A DNA stretch of 64,000 nt from Homarus americanus (Eukaryota > Arthropoda > Malacostraca > Decapoda > Nephropidae). The stretch spans positions 9,275,167-9,339,166 of the forward strand of contig NW_024756914.1 of NCBI RefSeq assembly GCF_018991925.1, written 5' to 3'. Below the pieces are notes generated by a model. That model did not search any database and had not been told where the DNA came from. It saw only the letters and a program-made list of their open reading frames with translations. Numbering within the stretch: position 1 is the stretch's first letter; each line of letters starts with the position of its first letter. Shown here piece after piece: positions 25,701 to 39,900 of the stretch. The position numbers were made by a program, and so were the translations under genes.

Positions 25701-28700
25701 TTTCTGTAGCTCTTCACAGTCCGTTTGGTCCTTAATTTCACTAAATAACTTGGCATCGCCCACAAACATTTGTATGGAGGAGTGTACAGTATAGCTTCTG
25801 GCAGGTCATTTATGAAATAAACAAACAACAACGGGCCCAATACACTACCCTGTGGTATCACGCTTGTCACAGGTACAAAAAACGATTTCGTGCCGTCGAA
25901 AGCCTTGGCAAAATCTAGGTATATATTGTCGATATTACCACCCCGTTCCAGAATATGGGTCCAAACATCCAGTACCTTGAGTAATTGTGTTAAGCAGGAG
26001 CGTCCCGGCATAAGACCGTGTTGGCAATCCTTTACAAGGTTGCTTCATAGTAGATGTTCCATCGTGGCATCTCTTATAATGCTCTCAAGTACTTTGCATA
26101 CTATGCTGGTTAGGCTCACCGGTCTATAGTTGTTCCTGGAGTGACGATCAAGTCATCGGGGACCTTTTGCTAATCCAGGCACTCATAGAACAGAATCTTA
26201 AGAGGCTCCGCAAATTCGTTGCACAGCTTTCTAATACTGGGATGCACCATGACAGGGCCGGGACTCTTATGAATCTTTAGCTTTGACATTTTATTTCTTA
26301 TACCCTCTTCTGAGAACACAATATAAGTCAGCGCTATGTCAAACCTTCCTCAGGAATATTGTTCGCAAGCCCTCTTGTGAATTCAAGGAAATAAATTTGT
26401 TCAACGCCTCCGCCTTGTCCTGGCCAGTCTGCGTGACTACCATCTTCAAGCCTCAGGTCTGATACTCCTACTCGCGTTTTTAATTTTGACTTTGCATAGC
26501 GGTAAAAGGCCTTTGGGTGTGTCCTGACCTCGCTTGCAATCTGCCTTTGGAACTCTTTTTCAGCCCTTCTACACTCTGCCTTTTCTTAGTTCCTGGATCT
26601 GGCATACATCCTCCTGTCCTGCTCATCATTTGTCCTAACCCATGTCTCGAAATTCTGAGTTGTTTTTTTTCTTAACTTTGTTAACCGCCGCATGGTTCTT
26701 GTATTCCTAGAATCACTGGGTATATATTTATCGATCTTATGATTCATTTTACTGGCTATGATATTTAGTGTAGTCTCTACGTTCATATATCTTAGTGAGT
26801 CAGGCCATGAATGAATGCATCTGCTTCCTCGTCTTTGGTTGCCTTGACTTGTTTACCTTCTCCGTTTTCTCCTTCTCCATGGTCATAGTTTCATTCCCTA
26901 TGACATGTCCTAAAAATTCCATCGACCTGAATCCTACAACAACTCATCAAGTACCTGAACATGGTCCTCCCACGTCTTTGTGTGAATGAATATGTCGTCC
27001 ACATAGTGACCTGTATTGTTATAGCCATCCAAAAGATCTCTCATCATCTTATTGAATGTTGCTCCCAAGTTGACAAGGCCAAAAGGCAACATTTCTAGAT
27101 TGGTAGCACTCTGTTGATGTGGAAAAGGGCAGTTTTAGGCATTGATTCCTTATTCATAAATTTTTGTGAAGCGTATATCTCATGATAAAGTGACCATTAG
27201 ATCATCAATATTACCCACTGGTTCAGAGTCAAACTTGGTAATTGCATTCAGTCTTCTAACATCCACACAAACCCTGAATGTGCCATTGTTTTTCTTTATA
27301 GGAGCATTATGTATAAGGTGAAGTTGAAGGTTGAATAGCTCTCATCTCAAACATCTTTCAGATTTCTTCTTCTACATCCTTGTTTTTTTAATAAGGGATT
27401 GAGTATGGTCTCACTCTGATAGGGGTTGCCGTTGTGGTTTCTATCCTGTGCTCAAGATTAGTGTATCCTGGTAAACTAAAAAATATTTCCTTATAGCCTG
27501 ATACCACAGCACGCACCCGGTCCTTCTGTTGTGACGTTAACTCCTTCCCCACTTGGGAGTCCTTCGTAGTCTCCCCATTTCTGCTGCACAGCTGTGGTGG
27601 ATATTGTTCCATGTCTGCATCAGCCTTACACTCCTCCACGAATGCTATGGCAGCAGCTTGTTGTCTCTCTTCATCCTCATTCCTGTCTGTATGTATATTT
27701 CTTTAAAAGGTTAGCATGGCAAACCTTTGTCTTACCTGCCATGCTGACTCTGTAGTTCATCTCACTTATAACTTCGGTCACCTCATTTGTTATAATTAGT
27801 GAACAAAAGTATAAGGACTTAACCCCTTAATTAAATCTCCTGTCCCTTGCATTTTTGTCATAGTGGTGCTTATCTCAGGACTTTAACAAGCTATCCCTTG
27901 CTATCTGGCAACTACCTTCCAATCTTTCCTTCAGATCCAATATGTATTCATAAGTATTACGTACCTCAGATTCTCCCGTACCTGCCCATAATTCCTTCAA
28001 CGGTTGTATAGGTCCCCACACTGTGCCACCATACAATAATTCGAAGGGGGAGAACCCGGTACTGGCTTGTGGCACTTCTCTGTAGGCAGATAGGACGGCC
28101 ACCAAGTACCTGTCCCACTCCTTTGGTCTCTCTTGGAACATCTTCCTCAACATGCTTTTCATCACTCCGTTGATCCTCTCGCATTTTGGGTTGTAAAGGG
28201 TTGTGAGTGCAGTAAACCCTCGAACTTCCATACTATTGTACATGAACTTTATTGACATGGGTAATAACAATAATAATGCAGTATTAATAATAATAGTAAT
28301 AATGGTATTAAATAATGATACAGTAATAATAACAACAACAATAATAATTGTACAGTGTTAGTGTATAGACAGTATTGTTGTTGTTACTGTATATCGGTAC
28401 AGTATTATTTTAACTTAACTCCTTTTAATTTTAATACAGCTTGAGGTCTCCAACAGTCCACTGTAGATGACGTCAAGGAACCCTTAACCGTTCGTATATC
28501 AGACACCGTTTGCTTAGAGACGTCATTTTCGCTACAGCATCTCGTTACAGACCAACCACTCACTAACTTCTGTAACAACTCCAGCTTTAGGGTGCCATGA
28601 CTACACAACAGTCACAAGGCACAAGGAACAAAATACACGATCGAGAGGTAGCAAGATGGTGTGTACACACCGGGTACTGAGGAGAGACGTGTACTGTGAC

Positions 28701-31700
28701 TAGTGGCGGGAGATGTGAACTGGTTTCATTTTAGCAGCGGGGTACTAAACATGGCCTACAGACTGAGAGAGAGAAACCAAATAGGAATTTGCCACATCCA
28801 ACGTCGTCTGGACCAACCGAAATACGGATCGGAGAGGTCCGGAAGTGCGAGGGTTTTCTGTATTTGTTGCACCAAAATTAATCTGCAAAGTTCATCCATT
28901 AATTTATATGTAATTGGATCCCTTGATCACTCGGCATCTCTAACAATGCTTCTGCTACGGTCTCCGTCTCCATATTTGGCAGTGCCACAGCTTCTGGGTA
29001 CCGAGTGGTATAATCCACTATAGTGAGGATGTATCTATTCCCTCTATCCGACACGGGGTGTATAGGACCTATGAAATCTATGGCGACTCTGAAAAATGGT
29101 TCCTCAATCACAGGCATCTCACCTAAAGGCACTTTATCAACCCCCACTCTGGGAACAGTCTTCTGGAATATATCACACGATCTGCTGCAGAACTTCTTGA
29201 CGTCTCCGAATATCCCTGGCCAAAAGAAGCTCGTAGTCACCCTATCAATAGTTTTCTTCCTTCCTAAACATCCACCCACTAAAGGCTCGTGAACTAGTGA
29301 CATGACACGGGTCCTGTAACCTCTAGGGGCCACAACTTGCCAGGTAGCGTGAACATCCCCCTTGCTTTGACTCTTCCAACTGTACAATACCCCTTTATCA
29401 ATAAAATAGTTAAATTCTACTTTACCCATTGTAGTGATCAAATCTCCTGTTTCGTTAACTTCCACAACTTCTCCAAAGACGGATCATCCTTCTGTGCAGC
29501 TTTCGGTTCTACAACACTCATTTTTTTTCCACTCCACTGTCGTGTACCACCAAAGGTTGAGTAGGAACTATGGATTTGGCCCTCTGTGCCCTCGTCATTA
29601 CCTCTGCTGCTTCTTACCTCCTCCATTGTGGGTCGGGATCCTCGGTTGCACCTGGTAAGCTGCCAAGTCCGTTATGGGTCCCTCCATGCACAATACCTTT
29701 GCTTCTCCGACATAATAGAGAGTATCAACCGTTATTACTGCCACTGGGAACTTCCTAACTGTACTGTCTACCAAAACACACGCCTGAATAACTCCAGTAA
29801 ATTGGTGGTTTTTCTACAAGATCTCTTCTTACTGCTGCTGAGGTACATCCTGTGTCACTCCATACCCTCACTCTGTTCGTCCCCACATATCCAACCAATA
29901 TATACTTCCCAGAATTCCTCACTGCGGCCTTTTCTCTGGCACCTTCTCTACAGCTACTTGCAATATGGCCTTCCTTGTGACAGTTGAAACACGTTCTCTT
30001 AAACTCTCAACTTTTTGTGGATATTCTTGCCTCTGGTATTGCTGTTGGAAGGCTCTCGTTGAGTTACCTTTACTTCCTGTCGTGTTCCTCTGCGCCGTCG
30101 ACCCTCCATGAGCTTCCAAGTACTGTTCTGCCAAACCAGTCATCTCTAGTGCAGTCTTTGGGGCCCTCTACTATATAAACATAGCCATTTCAGTATGACA
30201 TAATAATAGGAATTGTTCCCTTATCAGCAACTCTTCTATCGCTTCATATGTATTATCAAATCTGCTAACTCTGTCCATCTCTTGAAATACCTCCTGATCC
30301 TTGTAATAAACTGGAAAACAGTTTCTCCCTGTTCCAGCTGACTCTTTCTAAACCTTCTGAATCCCTCTTTTGTCATCTCGTATCACTTCAGCAGTACCTC
30401 TTTCAATACATGGTAATTGTTAACCTGATCTGGTGCCATGTTAGTGTATACTTGTAACCCCTTACCACTCAAAAAAGAATCAGACTTACCGCCCATGTGT
30501 CATCACTCCACTTTTGACTTTTGTGAAGCATTTGAAACGCTCCTAAAATGCGTCCATATCATCAACTGCCTCGTCAAACTGTGGGAGCTTTGAACGGAGT
30601 GCCTTGGTAGCCCAGTCATCGTTCTTAGCATATTGCATTCTCTCATTCCACTTCCCTCTTGCTAGCTCACTCTTCTCTTCCCTATTTTCTTTCACCCCTT
30701 TCTGAACAAATTCCTGTAGTGTTTCTCCTTTATGTCCTAAATGGTCACCAATATCAGTCTACTTTTCCCATCCATTCTCTATGTGTTGGGTTTGCCTTAT
30801 GTACTGGTAGGTCAACAACAGGAGCAACGTTTATGTCTATAACTGCATTTTCAATTAACAATAAAATTTTCAACAAATCAATAACAAGAACATATGTGCA
30901 CTCTCCAAAAAAAACTAACCCCTCCCCCCCGGCCTGATGCATGTGGAAATGAACACAATAACACGTACACAACAGTCTCGGTTAGGTTGGTATTCCTGAT
31001 TGTGAGTTGCACCTTTCGTTCTCTCTACTTACACCTGATAATCACCATGATATCTGCAGTATACCGTCTATTCTATACATAATGTAATGAAATAGGGTGA
31101 ATTATGATACCATATGCAAAACCAATAACTTCATGGGTAACTCCGCTGATTTAGGGCCACTTAGATACTATTTCAGCCCCAAGGGAAGGGTTGCCAAATA
31201 GGAAAATAATGTTACTATGTTTTCATGAACCGAAGTTACAATGGAATCGCTTCGAACGAAATATGAAACTATGATCCAATATTACATTCTTTTCGATATT
31301 ATTTCTTCCACCAAATGATGATGTAACAATTATGAATATAACGTATTGTAGGGTTTCGTGATATAATGTTGTCTAGCACTCAGGATGGATGGAAACTCTA
31401 AGGTGGTTTTCTTATATAATATAAGTTATATGGTAGACAGTCTGGTGCTGGAGGTGCAGTGTGGTGAGGAGCTGCTCAGTAGACACGTTCGGTGAGTAGC
31501 GTGTTGAAGGAGGTAGATGTGCAGGAGCTTCGTTAGGGAAGATGTTGCCTGTTGCTGGCCTCCAGGTTGAATGAGAACGGGACAGCGAGGAGCTTGCTTG
31601 GAGGAGGTGTTGCGTGTTCAGGAACCGAGAGCAGAATGAATCTCAATGGAGAGACAGAGCTTATATACACAGCAGCCGTGAGTCACCCGTGAGTCATGGT

Positions 31701-34700
31701 GGGAAACCCCGGGAAGTAGCCGGTCTTTTGCTCCGTTGCTAGGATACTGTGGCATCTGGTGACGCCCCCCCCCTGGGCCGCTCGTTTGGTTGCTAGGGAA
31801 GACGTAGCAGGTGGCATGCAGCTACGCAGTTGTAGGGGAGACGTCCACTACAATACTCCCCCTCCCCTCCCGGCGCGGCGGGAGGCTGGATGTTGTCCGG
31901 GTTGTGTCCCACACATAACACATACCGGGCAGGTGTACGTACGACTCGGCCGCTACGTGTAACAACTCCGTCTAGTGACACAAAACCTGTGGGAGAATTA
32001 GGAGGAGAAAGAGGGTTTGGGATTAGAGGAGGTTGTACAAGCAATGGTTGTTGTGCTCCTGCTGCTGCAGGGGCTGCCTCAGGAGGAGGGTCCATGGCAG
32101 GAGCAGGTTCTATGACAGGAGGGAGGTCTATTACAGGTTCAGGTTCTATGACAGGAGGAGGGTCTACAGCAGGAACAGGGTGTACATGAGGGTGAAAAGA
32201 GGGTGCCCAGAAATGTCGTGGGCGTGGTGTTGCTGCCGGTGGTAACTGCGGGTGGACTGGTGCAGGCGTAGTTTGTTGATGGTGCTGCTGGGCTGGGGGC
32301 CCGACGGGTAAGGCGGCCGGTTTGACTCGGTCTATGCTGACGGTGTCATGTCTGCCATTCCGGATAATTGTCAGGAACTTTGCTGAACGGGTAACCACCT
32401 GGAAGGGTCCATCGTAGGGGCGTTGTAATGGGTTGCGGTGAGCATCATGCCTGACGAAAACATACTCGGCTGTGAGTAGTGCAGGAGGGATGTGTTCAGG
32501 GCGCCGAGGAGGCTGGCGTGGAGCAGTAGCTCTGAATGCAGAAACTGCTTGTCGTAGCTTTTGGAGTAAGTCGTGACGAACGGCTGGAGTGGTTTGGTTG
32601 GGATCAGGAGGAAGTGAGAAATCCCCGGGTAGCCGAAGGGGCTCGCCTAGTGTCAGATCTGCTGGGCTACAGCATCATCTCACGATTCGTGCTGGCAACG
32701 GAACACTATTTGATACACACTGCGAGACGATGTCTGTTGGTGCAAGCTGTGTTTTCCCAAGGAGTCTCGGGTACCAGTGTTAGTCAAGGATTTCCACCAG
32801 AAAACACCCACTATTTGACTGTCATTGATATATTTTCGCTACATTAATACCATTCTACTAAGGATGGAGCACAGTGATTCACCATAATTACAACAAATGC
32901 CAGAAATAATAACTAGCAGCCTCACAGATACTAGGAAGGCAGACCTACTAACATAAGGCAGGAATCACAATGAGTGTTCGGAAATATTCATCCACTTTGA
33001 CACATCGTATCCTTGAGAAAAGAGAACGATACTTTTTGGAGAGAGTGTGCACGGTATGACAAGAATCCTTCACATTCATATCTGTTCTCTTCACCGACTC
33101 TGTCCCTTCCGCCACCACCCAGCTGCTCGTCACTTTCTATGACCAATCTCCTCCGTCGCTCTCATTCGTCACCATGCCTGCCGTCGCTGCTCCGTCAATG
33201 GTCACTTCTACTCGTGGTATGCTATACTGCTTAACACTCAGCCGCCAGGGTCCACCGACCTGACCTGTATAGCATTCATAGCACTTCTGCCGGCTCATAC
33301 TCTGTCTGCCTATCACAGCTCCGTCTGTTGGAGTTGGCACCAAACAAGCGGCAAACTACTGTCACGCCGAACACTGGCTATTCTTCCTGACAATGATATT
33401 CAATGTTAAGTTTCTCCACAGTGAATAGCTCTTAAATTAATTGTTGATATCAGCATGTGGACTAAGGTATAGAGGTTTGGTGTGTTTCATTAAATTCTAC
33501 TTGAGTTATTATCGTCTGAATCTAATATGACATTTGTACAGTACTGCAATATGTGAACTGCCATTTGACCTACTGTTAATTCATAACCTCTAACTGGACT
33601 TGAAGAAGTATTCAGAAAACATATTATTTTTTTATAGTCCCCTGTACAGTAGTGTAGGGCCCAGGATTTAGTAAATGATATATAACATCAACAAAACCTT
33701 AGTACTGTATATACTTTTTTGTAATACTATTTTTTGTATTATATTATTATTATTTACTGTATGTTCACAGTTATGTCTTCTAAGTATATAAATCGTCATT
33801 AATATTATCATTGTATCTTGTTTCTCATCAAAGTTTGGTCTGCTCCCCAAAAGGAAAGTAAATTTTAATTGTAGTCAAATCACAGTACTAATTTTCACTC
33901 ATTCCTAAAGTTTAATCCAACAGTCAGTTATAATCCATCAGTGTACAGTTTTAATCCATCAGTGTACGGTTATAATCCATCAGTCAGTGTTCAGTTATAA
34001 TCCACTAGTCAGTGTACAGTCATAATCCACCAGTCAGTGTACAGTACAGTTATAATCCACCAGTTAGTGTACAGTTATAATCCTTCAGGCAGTGTACAAT
34101 TATAATCCTTCAGTCAGTGTACAGTATGGTCTCCATTTACGCGGTCAATTGAACCCGTGGAGGTCAGCGTAAAACGAGAAACGCGTAAACGAAATAACAG
34201 AACATATGGGATTAATTGAAATAGAGACTGGGCCGACCCCCAGACTACCCTTTTTCCGACACAATACGTACGTTGTTGTAAAAATAGTATCTTAATTTTA
34301 TGATGGTATGCACACACACATAATATAGAAGAGAAATATCAATAAGAGAATAATATACTGTTGCAGGTAAAAGAAAAATCAAGGTTTAACACTTACGTTA
34401 GTAGAAGAGATGGGTCGGCATACGTGGATGGGGGCTGGTTCTGGGGCAAAGGGCAAATTAGTGGCCCTCAGGAGAATCACTATCACTATCCACCACAGAT
34501 GTCAGGGCCTCCCTGACAAACCCCTCAAAGTCACTGTCACTATCACTGACTTGGGCTGGCTGTGGTGGGTTGCGGGCGAAAAGTCGGTGATGTTCACTGA
34601 CGGCTAGCGTTGATGTGGTCGTGATACATCTTGATATACGGCTCCATAGTTTGGTCTAGATGGTTATTGAAGACTTCATATCGGTGATTGAGAGGGTCTT

Positions 34701-36896
34701 TGGAAAGGATGAGCTTGAGTTTCTCGGCAAACTCGATGGCATCCTTTACATCACCATGTGTTAACTTCTGTTCTGGTGCTGCGGCACCACCTGCCTCCGC
34801 ACTGACGTCATCATCTTCCAACATCTCGTTGGCAGTCACTTAAGGTTCCCTGATTACCTCAATAATGTCGTCGTTGGTGGTCTCGGAGAAGCTTGCAGCT
34901 GTAACACTCTGTGCAGCCTCTCTTGCAAGGTCCACTGCCACTGTAACAGACTAAGCCTCACCAGCCACAGGTTGACTGTGCCTCCCACCTGGGATACCTT
35001 GCAACACATGCCGCCACGCGTGACGAATCGTTGCCACAGACAGCTGCCCCCATGCCTCCACCAAGAAATCAACAGCTTTCTTGACATGAAACATTTTCCA
35101 AAACTGTTTAACTCGCACTTCAAGCTCCGCCAACTCTTCTTCTGGATCCTCGTCCTCGCTATCGGTGCCACTCAGAAGGTTCAGCAACTCATCCTTGGTG
35201 TTGGTACAGTCGTTCAGGAGCTTAAGCTTCTTTGTAGAGAATGCAGCCTTGACGTTGCATATCAACTCCTGGTCCATGGGCTGGATTAACGACGTAGTGT
35301 TGGGAGGAAGGAAGACCACTTTTACACTGGGGTGACGATCCAACAGAAGGGGCGAGTGTCCTGGTGCGTTGTCAAGGAGCAACAAAATGGTAAATGGAAC
35401 ATTATGTTGCTCGCAGAATTTCTTAACGTCGGGAACGAAACAGTCGTCAAACCAGGAGAGGGACAGATCAGTGAACATCCACGCCCTACGTGCGGTTAGC
35501 CAGTGGACATTTAGCTTGGTCATGTCCATGCTCTTGTAGGCGTGCTGCTTGCGGGCTGTGTGGATCACCGACAACTTGAGCTTACAGGTGCCGGAGGCAT
35601 TGGTGGTGAACAGGACGGTGATGCGCTCCTTCTGCAACTTCCTGCCCCGACACTTGCTGGCAGACTTGACAACGAAGGTCTTTGAAGGTATATTTTTTCC
35701 AAAACACCCCGGATTCATCCATGTTGAACACCTGGTCGTCGGTGTACTATCCTTCTTCCATAACTTCTCGTAAGAATGGAGGAAAATCCATGGCGGCAGC
35801 ACGGTCAGCACTGGCTCCTTCACCATCAATGTTAATGTTGGTTATCTTGTTACGTTTCTTAAACCCTTGCAGCCACCCAGAGGAAGCAGTGAAGGGTTTG
35901 GGCTCTGCAATTCCCATCTTGCGCGCCACTGATTCGTAGAGCTCACGGGCGTAGTCCTGCCTGACGAATCAAGTAGCTCACCAGTAAATTCTCAGTCTTG
36001 AGCAGCACCTTATTCTGACAATATTTCACCATTGAAGCACCTGTAGACTTTGTGATGCTCATGTGTTCTTTTATCTTGGCTGCATCCTTCTTGATTGTAC
36101 GAATCGTAGATTCGCTAACTCCATGCTGGCGCGGAGATCAACTTGTTGGGTTCCCTTTTCTAAGTCATGGACGATTTTGTATTTTACATCGTAACTTAGG
36201 GCGCGTCGTATCTTCATATGCTTGGGGCGGCTTGGTCCAGGTAATTCAAGGTTTTTCTGGGGTGGTGGGGGTCCAGCGGAAGCCATTGTTGAACAGATTA
36301 GCGGGCACAAGAGAGAACAATATACGTGGAGATTGTGAACAATGAAACTGGCCTGGCTAGGTCAGTGGCTTCTTCCCTCCCGTGGCTGGGCACGTCATAT
36401 TACATTAGACCAATCACAGCTAGCGGCGGAGGGAGGTTAGGATGCGTGACCCAATCACAGTCCTATCCGTCATATGACGTCAGCGATAACGCAACAGCGA
36501 CACACTCACTGCCACACTCACTGCACACCCTCCCCCGCGCCGCTTCCCCCGCCTATGGTCAAGAATGGACCGCGTGAATAATAATTGGCGCGGCGCGTCT
36601 GGACCTTTCGCTGCGTAAATGATGCAATGAACCTCGTAATTAAAAATTTTCATTCTGGCAAGGTGCCTCGTAAATGACCAAACGCGTAAACCAAATCCGC
36701 GTAAATCAAGACTATACTGTACAGTTATAATCCTTCAGTCAGTGTACAGTTATAATCCATCAGTCAGTGTGCAGTTATAATCCATCAGTCAGTGTGCAGT
36801 TATAATCCTCCAGTCAGTGTACAGTTACAACTCTTCAGTGAGAGTTTAAGAATCCTTGACGTATAACATCTTTCAAATATTATTGTTATTATTGTT

Positions 36897-36956
<60 letters not shown>

Positions 36957-39900
36957 GTTATTATTGTTATTATTATTGTTGTTATTATTCTACTTGTCTG
37001 GTTATTTCCTTTGTGTATCGTCTAATTAGTTTAATTATTTGCTGACTTACACCACATGACACTAGAAGATTTTATGCAAGAGCCAGAAACCAAAGGAGTT
37101 CCAGAGGCTGGTTGCAAGCGAGGTCAAGTCAACCCCAAGGCGTCTTACCGCTATGCAAAGTTGAAATTAAAAATGCGAGTAGGAGTATCAGAGCTGAGGC
37201 GTGAAGATGATAGTTACGCAGGCTCTGACCAGGATAAAGCTGAGGCATTGAACAGCTTCTTTTCCTCGGTATTCACAAGAGAGGATGCGATTAAACTTCC
37301 TGTGTTTGAGGACAGACGGTTCGACACAGCACTGACCCACATTGTGTTCACAGAAGAGGGTATTAGAAATAAACTGTCAAAGCTAAAGGTTCATCAGAGT
37401 CCCGGCCCTGACATGGTGTATCCCAGAGTGCTAAGAGAGTTGTGCTACGAGCCTGCCGAGCCCCTGAAGATCTTGTTCAGCAAATGCCTGGATGAACCAC
37501 AGGTCCCCAGTGATTGGAAAATGGCTTATGTGAGTCCTATCTTCAAGAAGGGCGATCGTCACTCCGCGAACAACTATAGACCGGTGAGCCTGACCAGCAT
37601 AATATGTAAAGTACTTGAGAATATTACCAAAGATGCCATGATGGAACATCTACTACGAAACAACCTTGTAAAGGATTGCCAACACGGTTTTATGCCAGGG
37701 CGCTCCTGCTTAACGCAATTGCTCAAGGCATTGGATATTTGGACCCATATTCTGGAACGGGGTGGTAATATCGACAATATTTACCTACATTTTGCCAAGG
37801 CTTTCGACAGTGTACCCCATGAAAGGCTGAAAATTAAACTGGAAGGGTACGGAATTCGGGGAAATGTCCTAGCGTGGATAGAAGACTTTCTACATGACCG
37901 CAAGCAGTGTGTGTGGTGATTAATGGCACGAAATCATCATCTGCACCTGTCACAAGCGGGGTACCACAGGGCATTTTATTGGGCCCGCTGTTGTTTTTTT
38001 GTTTCATAAATGACATGACTGACGTTGTACACTCCTCCACACAAATGTTTGCGGATGACGCCAAGTTATTTCGGACTGTGAAGAGCTGCAGAAGGATTTA
38101 TGTGAGCTCCAGGAATGGTCGAAGAAATGGGTGCTGAGATTCAATGTCACGAAGTGTAAGAGGATGCACCTGGGGCGTACCAACGGTAAGGAGGCGTATC
38201 ATATGTCCCAACGGGATGAAGAAACTGCATTATTTGAGACTGAATGTGAGAAGGACCTTGGTGTGTAAGTTAACAATGAGCTGGAGTTATTGGGCCATTG
38301 CGAGAAGAAGGTAAATCAAGGCAAATAAATTATTGGGTCTTATAAGAAGGTCGTAACGATCTTCAAGAGTGAAGTTCTTCCCCATCTGGAGTACTGTCAC
38401 CCCGTATGGTCCCCGAGATATGCGAGGGACTGTCAGTTGGTTGAAAATGTTCAAAGGAGGGCCACCAGACTGGTGCCTGCACTACGGCACCTCAGTTACC
38501 CTGAGAGATTGGAGCGCCTGAACTTGTCTAGCTTATACTACAGACGGGCAAGGGGTGACCTAATTAAGGTGTATAAGCATCTCAAGGGGCACTACAAAGT
38601 CGAGTGTCCTTACTTGGAGCTGGAGGACGCTCGCCCCACAAAGGGTCACAGCCGCAAGTCCAGAAAACTGTGAGGGCAAACTTTTTTGGAGTGAGAGTTG
38701 TGAACTCTTGGAACAATCTACCAGAGAGTGTTGTGACGGCACCGAGTGTGATATCTTCAAGACCAGACTTGACCAACACTGGAGCGGGTTCAGGTACATT
38801 CAGGAGCCGGTGCATGCCCAGTACTTGCTAACAATGCGTGACAGAGACGTGACCGACCGCCCAAGCTGCTAACGAACCGATCAGTGGTGAACAGGATAAA
38901 AGAAAAGAAAAAATAAATTAAAAACCTTTCTTTATCTTTTAAGTTTTAATTGTACATGTGGTTAAAATTTGTTCTGTACGCTGTCACTTATATATATTTA
39001 CACTTCCTGAATTAATGTTGTATAAACCATTGATAATTTCTTCCATATTATGGGTTAAAATTTATTTTTTGGTTCAATCATAGTCATGCATAATTAATTT
39101 ATTATATACAGTACTTGGTGTGTGGCTTTTAAACTTTTACCTTCATAATTCTGGGGATCACCAGAATTAGCCCCGCTCAGCTTATTTCACCACAACGCTA
39201 ACCTAACCTACCCTAACGTGACTTAATCTGACATTACCGAACCGAACCTAACCTAACCCCTTCCAGGTAACATTAGGGTGTTTAATCATCAGGTGAAATA
39301 ATCTGGGGCTAATCTTCAGGTGGTCCCAAAATTGGCTTAGATGTTTATCATTCAGTATCTTTGCAGTTTCTCTACGATGGTCATTGCTCATAGTACAGAG
39401 TATTCACTGAACTGAACTGAATCTCTGCATCCTATCTCCTGTGTAAATATACAGTTTGTGAGCTCACACATTTTTCCCACTTTGTAATATTGAATTTTCA
39501 TTATATTTCCAGTTATATAGTTCCAGTGTGCTCCAATAGTACTTGTTATTGTTATAGTGTTGGCAGCTGCTGTACACTGATCACCATTTCATTCATATTT
39601 GTATTTGATTCATGAATATTCGTTTCTAGTTATCCCTTAAATATAATTATGTACTATTTTATTTTAGAGTTGTAGTAGTCATCTTGAGACTCTGAACTCC
39701 AGAAATAAGATTATTCTTAACTCAACAATTCATAAAGAACTTGAATGTTGCTCCATATCATGACGGATTTTACCGTAACCTATAATAATGTTTATCCCAG
39801 TGTCACAACATTACACAAGAGATCAGTGTGTTCCTACAGTACTTTATTCACTTGCCCATGAAGCCCATTATTTAATTGTTCTCATGCTGTGTGTGTTGGT

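Noticed and set aside
24855..31852. One single composite retroelement
   Set aside because: The CR1-like LINE, the IN-before-RT gypsy and the LTR-bearing gypsy end have different gene contents and abrupt junctions, so they are separate insertions.
31890..32245. + strand Gly-rich frames opposite the gypsy Pol tail
   Set aside because: They are antisense shadows of the proline-rich - strand coding sequence.
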